From an uncultured Sphingobacteriaceae bacterium (lineage in GTDB: Bacteria > Bacteroidota > Bacteroidia > Sphingobacteriales > Sphingobacteriaceae): DNA of 29,757 nucleotides. Within the stretch, counting starts at the first letter, position 1. Every line of letters starts with the position of its first letter. Shown here piece by piece: positions 24,030-29,757 of this stretch. The translations under genes were made by a program, and so were the position numbers. The stretch spans positions 1 through 29,757 of the forward strand of contig CAMLLO010000048.1 of the NCBI GenBank assembly GCA_946480915.1, in the 5' to 3' direction. The notes below the pieces were generated by a model, which ran no database searches, was not told the origin of the DNA, and saw only the letters and a program-made list of their open reading frames with translations.

Positions 24030-25409
24030 TTACAAGTTAGGTGGTGCTATAAATACGGTACTCACTTTTTGAAGAAGCTTTCCTTCGGAGAGTACATCTA
24101 ATTCTATTTCTGATTTGTATTTTGAGATATCCTTTTGCTGCCTCACAATAAAAAAAGTGATTTTGATGCTTTCACCTTTTTTCAGAGAATCTTCTTTACG
24201 GATAAACTGAATGCTCGTACCCTTTTCCACCGGGCGTAATTCAAATTTTATAGGGTAGGGAGTTTTATTGATAAACTCGGCATTGTACAGATTGCTTACG
24301 CTACCGTTACCGCGTTCCTGGTACAATGTTCCTCCGGCACGCAAAATAACAGTTTCTATGGCACTTCGGCTCATCAGCAAAACGGTGAGCAGAGATGTTA
24401 AAATTAGCAGAATTGCAGCATAAACATATACTCGCCTGCCAAAGCGGAACGCTTGTTTGCTTGTAATTTGCTCCTCCGACTTAAAGCCAATAAGCTTGGC
24501 TGGCCGGTTGATCTTTTCCATCACCATGTCGCAGGCGTCAATGCAGAGCGTGCAATTAATACACTCCAGTTGGGTGCCCTGGCGAATATCTATCCCGGTA
24601 GGACAAACCTGAACGCAAACACTGCAATCAATGCAATCTCCGAGGCCCTCCTGAACAGTGTCGCGTTTTAATTTACCCCGGGGCTCACCGCGTTCATAAT
24701 CATAGGCCACAACAAGACTCTTTTTATCGAGCAACACACCCTGTAGCCGTCCGTATGGGCAAATAACGGTACACACCAATTCTCTTAATCGTGCAAAAAC
24801 CAGGTAGAAAACTATGGTAAAAGCAATTATTGCCAGAAAGCCAGCAATATGCTCTTCGATGGGTTCACTGATGATTTTTATTAAGTTATCGGAACCTATA
24901 ATGTAGGTCAGAAAAATATTGGCAATCAGAAATGAGATGAGCAGAAACAGGGAATGTTTGGCCGCTTTCTTAAAAACCTTTTCGGTGCTTAGGGGAGAGG
25001 CATCCAGCTTTCTCTGCTGTACAGCATCACCCTCTATCCAGTATTCGATTTTACGGAAAAGCATTTCCATAAATATCGTCTGAGGGCAGGCCCATCCACA
25101 CCATACCCTGCCGAATACTACGGTAAACAGGATAATAAAGACCAGAAAAGTTAGCATCGCTAATGCGAAAAGATGGAAATCCTGTGGCCAGAAGATTACT
25201 CCGAAAAAAACGAACTTTGTTTCCAGAATATTGAACAGGATTAGCTGTTCGCCGTTGAGCTTAATGAAGGGACTGCTAAAAAGAAAGGCGAGGAAAAAAT
25301 AGCTCAGCCAGTTGCGGTATTGATATAGCTTTCCCTTGATCTGCTTTGGGTATACCCATACGCGACTGGTGTTCTTAGAAGATGTATTTGTAGATTTTAT
25401 GGTTCCCAT
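24030..25409 (-). CDS. ccoG: Cytochrome oxidase accessory protein CcoG (polyferredoxin)
   Basis: Membrane iron-sulfur protein of 459 residues; CcoG/RdxA homologues reduce Cu(II) for delivery to the cbb3 binuclear centre. Two [4Fe-4S] motifs are complete: Cys259, 262, 265, 269 and Cys283, 286, 289, 293. Membrane cysteines Cys104 and Cys108 (WCGWACPQT) and Cys213 and Cys217 (CTVICPYG) match the family. Five or so spans and a C-terminal Ig-like FixG domain (about 345-459) complete it. It follows ccoP after 167 bases holding alternative hairpins, and is coupled with ccoH downstream. Confidence 0.95.
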   Translation of the reverse strand: MGTIKSTNTSSKNTSRVWVYPKQIKGKLYQYRNWLSYFFLAFLFSSPFIKLNGEQLILFNILETKFVFFGVIFWPQDFHLFALAMLTFLVFIILFTVVFGRVWCGWACPQTIFMEMLFRKIEYWIEGDAVQQRKLDASPLSTEKVFKKAAKHSLFLLISFLIANIFLTYIIGSDNLIKIISEPIEEHIAGFLAIIAFTIVFYLVFARLRELVCTVICPYGRLQGVLLDKKSLVVAYDYERGEPRGKLKRDTVQEGLGDCIDCSVCVQVCPTGIDIRQGTQLECINCTLCIDACDMVMEKINRPAKLIGFKSEEQITSKQAFRFGRRVYVYAAILLILTSLLTVLLMSRSAIETVILRAGGTLYQERGNGSVSNLYNAEFINKTPYPIKFELRPVEKGTSIQFIRKEDSLKKGESIKITFFIVRQQKDISKYKSEIELDVLSEGKLLQKVSTVFIAPPNL

Positions 25410-25493
25410 CTGATCGTTTTCGCAAATCTTTTTAAATCAATTTATTGTGTGTCGAGCCAAATTGCCAAACTCTTAATCCTGCATCTTTCAAAA

Positions 25494-25534
25494 CCTCGGT
25501 AAGGCTATCTTAACCTCTCGGGCTTACCGAGAGG
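25494..25534 (-). promoter_or_regulatory. Mutually exclusive hairpins between ccoP and ccoG
   Basis: Two stems share the same bases. Stem A pairs CCTCTCGG with CCGAGAGG (25514-25534, 8 base pairs, 5-base loop). Stem B pairs CTCGGTAAG with CTTACCGAG (25495-25531, 9 base pairs, 19-base loop) and, read on the - strand, is followed by TTTT. Only one can form at a time. Stem B is terminator-like and stem A, made first in transcription from ccoP, would prevent it. Confidence 0.5.
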
Positions 25535-25576
25535 ATTTCGTGGAGTGTTTACCCGGCTTTTTTTACCTCCATAAAC

Positions 25577-26476
25577 TCAGAGTGAAGCAACTTCGCCGGT
25601 TTCCTTAGTGCCTTGTGGTGCTTTCGCCCCCGTTGGGTTGCTTCCTTTAATGGATCTGATGAAATTCGCCACGTCAGAAATCTGCTTCGGACTCAAAGTC
25701 TTTCCCCAGGCTATCATTCCTTTCTCCGGGATACCATATTTGACTGTCTTGAAAATCTCGTTAATTTTTCCTCCGTGCAGCCAGTACTCGTCTGTTAAAT
25801 TAGGACCTACAATTCCCTGACCTTTATCGCCATGGCAGGCCACGCAATTAGCATTGAAAATTACCTGACCGGATGCAATAACAGCTCCATCGGTGCTCTC
25901 CTTGACTGTATTCTCATCAATCAGGTTAGCAGATTTTGCCAGGTAAGCCTTTTTTGAAAGTTCTGCGTTTTCTATTTCTGCTGCATATTCCTGATCCTGC
26001 AGTTTTCCCCAGTTGAATACGTGATAGTTAAGCATGTAACCAACTGCAATAGCAATTGATGTATAAAACAAGTACATAAACCAAGCGGGAGTGGGGTTGT
26101 CGAGTTCAGAAATTCCGTCAAACTCGTGCTCAAGCATTATGTCTTTTTCCTCTTCTATCGGCTTTAATCCCAATACTTTATTCAGGATGCCATGTTTGCT
26201 TTTTTTAAGCGTTACCCACTCGTGATACTCTAAAAGTTTTTCTTCCTGTTTCACAAAAGGTGTCGGATTCAGCAATTCTTTTGAAAGCTTCTGAAAGGTT
26301 TTAAGCAAGGTTACTGCCACCAATAACAATAACAGGATCATGGCAACTAAAGCGATGATAAACAGTTCCTGATACAGGTCACCCGAGCCAATAGTGCTTA
26401 GGGCTTTTTGTTCTGTCTGTGAAAAGGTTGCGGTACTTATAAATAAACATAGAATTGCGGATACTGGTGCTTTCAT
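25577..26476 (-). CDS. ccoP: cbb3 oxidase subunit CcoP (single heme c)
   Basis: Membrane-anchored cytochrome c subunit that passes electrons to the CcoO part of the oxidase. A signal-like hydrophobic start is followed by spans at about 37-57 and 130-150, the second being the conserved FixP N-terminal domain (NPTPAWFMYLFYTSI). One cytochrome c domain follows with Cys211-x-x-Cys214-His215 and a probable axial Met254 (KGMIAWG). Proteobacterial CcoP has two heme c sites, so this 299-residue version has one. Its start overlaps the ccoQ stop by 4 bases (ATGA). Confidence 0.93.
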   Translation of the reverse strand: MKAPVSAILCLFISTATFSQTEQKALSTIGSGDLYQELFIIALVAMILLLLLVAVTLLKTFQKLSKELLNPTPFVKQEEKLLEYHEWVTLKKSKHGILNKVLGLKPIEEEKDIMLEHEFDGISELDNPTPAWFMYLFYTSIAIAVGYMLNYHVFNWGKLQDQEYAAEIENAELSKKAYLAKSANLIDENTVKESTDGAVIASGQVIFNANCVACHGDKGQGIVGPNLTDEYWLHGGKINEIFKTVKYGIPEKGMIAWGKTLSPKQISDVANFIRSIKGSNPTGAKAPQGTKETGEVASL

Positions 26477-26649
26477 ATATTCTCCTGATTTTTATCATTA
26501 AGTGGAAGTTCGCTCATGTGTTGTATATGTTCTTTGTTCATTCTGAATAGCATCACCGCTACCAGAATAAAGAATATCAGGAAGATCCAGAGAGAAGTAA
26601 TCAAATAGACATTGCTATCTGTAACAGTACTTAGAAATTGCTTAAACAT
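26473..26649 (-). CDS. ccoQ: cbb3 oxidase small subunit CcoQ-like
   Basis: A 58-residue protein from ATG 26649 with one membrane span (about 15-36) and a charged tail (RMNKEHIQHM), the size and place of CcoQ, which stabilises the oxidase. A longer reading frame upstream exists but would run into ccoNO and lacks similarity. It begins 43 bases after the ccoNO stop and overlaps ccoP by 4 bases. Small CcoQ proteins diverge strongly, so the call rests mainly on size and position. Confidence 0.8.
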   Translation of the reverse strand: MFKQFLSTVTDSNVYLITSLWIFLIFFILVAVMLFRMNKEHIQHMSELPLNDKNQENI

Positions 26650-26692
26650 CGTCTTATTGTGAAGTAAAAAGTAACAAGTAAAAATTCCGTGT

Positions 26693-28825
26693 TTATTCGA
26701 TATTAGCTGTTTTGCTGGCTTTAATGTCGGTACCCAGGCGTTGCAGGTAAGCAATTACAGCTACTATTTCCCTGTCGCTTTTTATCTTGATATTATCAGC
26801 GGCAAGGTTTTTTGAGATCATTTCAGCCTGTTCCCCCAAGTCTTTATTAGCCCTCTCTTCGTATCCTGCTTCGTACGGAACTCCAAGGCTGCGCATTGCT
26901 ACGATTTTTGACGGAGTTGTAGTGATATCCAGCTTCTGATCAATTAACCAGGTATACGACGGCATGATACTGCCCGGCGACATAGTTGTCGGATCCATCA
27001 AATGGTTAAAATGCCAGGCATTCGAATACTTACCGCCTACGCGTTGCAAATCAGGTCCGGTGCGTTTAGAGCCCCATAGAAATGGATGATCATATACAAA
27101 TTCTCCAGCTTTGCTGTATTCACCGTAGCGCTCGGTCTCAGAACGGAAGGGCCTTACCATTTGCGAATGGCAGTTCACGCAGCCCTCTCGGATGTAAATA
27201 TCGCGTCCCTGCAATTCAAGCGGAGAGTATGGTTTTACACTAGCAATAGTTGGAATGTTAGAACTTACCAGGAAGGTGGGCATCATTTCGATCATTCCCC
27301 CGATCAGGATCGCAATAAGCGACAGTACCAAAAATCTCATAGGTTTGCGCTCCAATACCCTGTGCCAGGTTTTTTCGCTTGCATGGGGCACAAATGTTGG
27401 AGGCAGTGGCATTGCTTCTGCAGCTTCGTTAGCCAGCAGAGAACCTTGCGCAACAGTTTTTAAGAGATTATAAGTCATTAATAAAGCCCCTGAGAGGTAT
27501 AAGGCGCCTCCGATGGCGCGATACATATGCATCGGGATAATTTGTAGAGTGCTTTCTAAAAATCCTGGATGCTTTAGCATTCCCTCCGGGGTAAATTCTT
27601 TAAGCATTAAACCCTGAGTAAAGCCTGCCCAGTACATCGGGATGGCATAGAAAAGAATTCCAAAAGTCCCGATCCAGAAATGTACACCGGCAAGTTTTTT
27701 CGAGTAAAGCTCAGTCTGATATATTCTTGGAATCAACCAGTATAAAATTGCAAAGGTTAAAAAGCCGTTCCATCCTAATGCGCCAACATGTACGTGGGCA
27801 ACAATCCAGTCGGTATAATGCGCAATGGCATTAATTTGCTTAAAGGCCAGCATCGGACCTTCGAAAGTTGCCATCCCATAGGCGGTTAAGCCAACTACCA
27901 TAAACTTCAGTGTGGCATCGTCGCGAACTTTATCCCATGCTCCGCGAAGAGTTAATAAGCCGTTGATCATTCCTCCCCAGCTTGGCGCAATCAGCATAAT
28001 AGAGAATACAACACCCAGCGATTGAGCCCACCCCGGAAGGGAAGTGTAAAGTAAATGATGCGGACCTGCCCATATGTAGATAAATATTAAAGACCAAAAA
28101 TGGAGGATACTGAGTTTATAAGAATATACAGGCCTGTTAGCCATCTTTGGCAAGAAGTAATACATCATCCCCAGGTATGGAGTGGTCAGGAAAAATGCCA
28201 CTGCATTGTGCCCGTACCACCACTGTACCAGGGCATCCTGCACACCGGCATATAGATAGTAGCTTTTAAAAGCCGAAATTGGTAATTGGAAAGAGTTTAC
28301 TATATGAAGCACCGCTACGGTTACAAACGTTGCGATATAAAACCAGATCGCAACATACATATGCTGTTCCCGCCGCTTGATAATTGTACCAAACATATTG
28401 ATACCGAATACAACCCAAATCACTGTGATAGCAATATCTATAGGCCATTCCAATTCAGCATATTCATGTGAGCTTGTAATCCCAAGAGGTAATGTAATGA
28501 CGGCGGAAATAATAATAAGCTGCCAGCCCCAGAAATGTATCTTACTTAGAACATCGCTAAACATTCTTGCTTTGAGTAAGCGTTGCAATGAATAGTACAC
28601 TCCCATAAAAATCGCGTTCCCTACAAAAGCAAAAATTACGGCATTGGTATGCAGTGGCCTAATCCTGCCAAAGGTGGTGTATTGGTTGCCCATGTTCATC
28701 GAAGGCTTAAATAATTGAGTAGCCACCAGCAGCCCCACCGTCATACCGATAAGGCCCCACACCACCGTGGCGATACCAAAGTTTCTTACAATCTTGTTGT
28801 CGTAACTAAATCTCTCAAGCTGCAT
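26693..28825 (-). CDS. ccoNO: Fused cbb3 cytochrome oxidase subunits I and II (CcoN-CcoO)
   Basis: A 710-residue fusion of the catalytic subunit CcoN (about 1-470) and the monoheme cytochrome CcoO (about 495-700), which reduces oxygen to water with high affinity. CcoN ligands: His59 (RPLHTN), His206 (YGHNAV), His256-His257 and nearby Tyr260 (WAGPHHLLY), and His344 and His346 (AHVHVGALG). The CcoO part has Cys549-x-x-Cys552-His553 and axial Met621 (SIMPSY). The fusion is common in Bacteroidota. The gene leads the operon with ccoQ and ccoP. A TGAT-GTTG-ATCA palindrome lies 77 bases before the start. The copper ATPase ccoI and ccoS, often upstream in this phylum, are not in the window. Confidence 0.97.
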   Translation of the reverse strand: MQLERFSYDNKIVRNFGIATVVWGLIGMTVGLLVATQLFKPSMNMGNQYTTFGRIRPLHTNAVIFAFVGNAIFMGVYYSLQRLLKARMFSDVLSKIHFWGWQLIIISAVITLPLGITSSHEYAELEWPIDIAITVIWVVFGINMFGTIIKRREQHMYVAIWFYIATFVTVAVLHIVNSFQLPISAFKSYYLYAGVQDALVQWWYGHNAVAFFLTTPYLGMMYYFLPKMANRPVYSYKLSILHFWSLIFIYIWAGPHHLLYTSLPGWAQSLGVVFSIMLIAPSWGGMINGLLTLRGAWDKVRDDATLKFMVVGLTAYGMATFEGPMLAFKQINAIAHYTDWIVAHVHVGALGWNGFLTFAILYWLIPRIYQTELYSKKLAGVHFWIGTFGILFYAIPMYWAGFTQGLMLKEFTPEGMLKHPGFLESTLQIIPMHMYRAIGGALYLSGALLMTYNLLKTVAQGSLLANEAAEAMPLPPTFVPHASEKTWHRVLERKPMRFLVLSLIAILIGGMIEMMPTFLVSSNIPTIASVKPYSPLELQGRDIYIREGCVNCHSQMVRPFRSETERYGEYSKAGEFVYDHPFLWGSKRTGPDLQRVGGKYSNAWHFNHLMDPTTMSPGSIMPSYTWLIDQKLDITTTPSKIVAMRSLGVPYEAGYEERANKDLGEQAEMISKNLAADNIKIKSDREIVAVIAYLQRLGTDIKASKTANIE

Positions 28826-28900
28826 AAATTGAATAAATTTTACGGGGGTAAAAATATTCCGATAATAGAAGTTGCTGAGTGACGTATGTTTTGTGAAATA

Positions 28901-28914
28901 GTGATGTTGATCAC
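28901..28914. promoter_or_regulatory. CRP/FNR-type palindrome upstream of ccoNO
   Basis: GTGAT-GTTG-ATCAC, a perfect 5+5 palindrome containing TGAT-N4-ATCA, about 77 bases before the ccoNO ATG on the - strand. It fits a CRP/FNR-family operator controlling the low-oxygen oxidase. Unlike the other three sites, no TTTG box lies 36.5 bases downstream; the nearest weak candidate (TATTATCG) is 47.5 bases away, about one helical turn further. Confidence 0.55.
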
Positions 28915-28978
28915 AATTTTATAAAACAGGGGAGATGTGTTGTGTAGTGATGGCGCTCTAAGAATGACGACGAACTGC

Positions 28979-29659
28979 TTAAATCAAGTCGAAAGCCCTT
29001 GCATATTGATTAAGGTCGTAATACGAGTTGGTGCCGAGCTTCTTTTTTATATTCTTTTTATGGGTTTCAACCGTATGCAGGGAAATAAACAGAGTCTCAG
29101 CAATTTCCGCGGTGCTTTTATCCAGGGCCACCATGCCGAGGATCTCACGCTCGCGTTTAGACAAGCTGCTGAATCGTTTAAAGTTTTTACGTAGAAAGTT
29201 GTTTTCGGCTAGTAACCTTTCTGCTTTTGCAGTCATGTGATGCATCGAATCTATAGGAAGCACTATAGTTACCACAAGCAAGGGCTTTCCATCGTGGTCG
29301 CGGGCCAAAATTCTCACACCACCAAAGTACCAGTTCCATTCGCCATCAGGTGAGAAGCGGACCTGATGAAAATGACAACAAATGTCCTCCGTATTATTTC
29401 CTTGCAACAAACCCAAAATCTTTGGAACATAATCATCCGCGTGTTCCTTATTGAAATAGGTAGAGAAATACTCCTCACTGGTCAGCTCTGTAACCTCTTT
29501 TAAAGATAGTCCGAGAAGATCTAAGCCACTCCGGGACATCCACGCAATTGACCAATCTCTTAAATCATGAACTATTACAACACCCGGCATCTTTTCTGCC
29601 GCTTCTGAAAATGCTCTTACAGAATTTGTTATCTGATCTTGAATCGACAAATCTCTCAT
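28979..29659 (-). CDS. PAS domain-containing LuxR-type transcriptional regulator
   Basis: A 226-residue DNA-binding regulator. A PAS-like sensor domain occupies about 24-130 (MPGVVIVHDLRDWSIAWMS, then WNWYFGGVRILARDHDG). A short helix-rich linker (about 137-160) and a LuxR/GerE helix-turn-helix (about 163-226) follow, with LSKREREIL and STAEIAETLFISLHTVETH. No receiver domain is present, so it senses directly or through a bound ligand or cofactor; the signal is unknown. It lies 153 bases upstream of ccoNO in the same direction. Position suggests, but does not show, control of the oxidase. Residues Cys94 and Cys95 (EDICCHFH) in the PAS domain could be redox-reactive. Confidence 0.88.
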   Translation of the reverse strand: MRDLSIQDQITNSVRAFSEAAEKMPGVVIVHDLRDWSIAWMSRSGLDLLGLSLKEVTELTSEEYFSTYFNKEHADDYVPKILGLLQGNNTEDICCHFHQVRFSPDGEWNWYFGGVRILARDHDGKPLLVVTIVLPIDSMHHMTAKAERLLAENNFLRKNFKRFSSLSKREREILGMVALDKSTAEIAETLFISLHTVETHKKNIKKKLGTNSYYDLNQYARAFDLI

Positions 29660-29757
29660 GGTTAATTCCGGACAAGTTAAAGATTTCAGACAAAATATCC
29701 GACTGCTTGTTCCGAACCGGGCCCGGCACTTCGTGGCAGATTACCTTACGAAAGCTC

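Noticed and set aside
1..29757. CRISPR arrays, insertion sequences, prophage or conjugation genes, intact tRNA or rRNA genes.
   Set aside because: No repeat-spacer pattern, transposase, integrase or complete RNA gene was seen on either strand.
29660..29757. Promoter or start of another gene at the right edge, including a GGGCCCGG stretch.
   Set aside because: Only 98 bases are available and no coding frame, palindrome of the shared type or promoter box could be supported.

Overview
The window looks like a Bacteroidota chromosome, most likely Sphingobacteriaceae (Pedobacter-like). The grounds are SusC/SusD proteins with an ECF sigma/FecR pair, a fused CcoN-CcoO oxidase subunit, start codons without strong Shine-Dalgarno sequences, and promoter boxes ending in TTTG. 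The genus is an inference from gene style, not from a search.

Left part (1-15.3 kb, all + strand): a polysaccharide utilisation locus for plant arabinogalactan. In order it holds a GH2 beta-galactosidase cut by the left edge, a GH53 endo-beta-1,4-galactanase lipoprotein, a 447-base gap, an ECF sigma factor, a FecR-type anti-sigma factor, a SusC transporter with an N-terminal STN signalling domain, a SusD lipoprotein, a GH43 enzyme resembling subfamily 24 exo-beta-1,3-galactanases, and a GH115 alpha-glucuronidase. The enzymes fit both type I (beta-1,4) and type II (beta-1,3/1,6, glucuronidated) arabinogalactan. Substrate binding at SusC/SusD would signal through FecR to free the sigma factor.

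Middle part (15.4-22.9 kb): nitric oxide handling plus unexpected companions. A tight four-gene operon encodes a DUF2249-ScdA/RIC di-iron repair protein, a MIP18/DUF59 Fe-S assembly-type protein, an uncharacterised multi-span membrane protein with an HxHxH motif, and a quinol-dependent nitric oxide reductase. Next come a QueD/PTPS homologue, a convergent flavin-binding split-barrel protein, and a ferredoxin/beta-ketoacyl-synthase pair.

Right part (22.9-29.7 kb, - strand): a cbb3 cytochrome oxidase cluster, read as PAS-LuxR regulator, ccoNO fusion, ccoQ, ccoP, ccoG, ccoH/fixH, and a SafE-like membrane protein. It suits respiration at very low oxygen.

The most notable signal is regulatory. Three transcription units (ric-norB, queD, ferredoxin-KAS) each carry a TGAY-N4-RTCA palindrome whose centre lies exactly 36.5 bases before the last G of a TTTG promoter box, the geometry expected of a class II CRP/FNR-family activator. 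A fourth copy lies upstream of ccoNO with different spacing. This ties queD, the ferredoxin and the lone ketosynthase to a probable NO/low-oxygen regulon.
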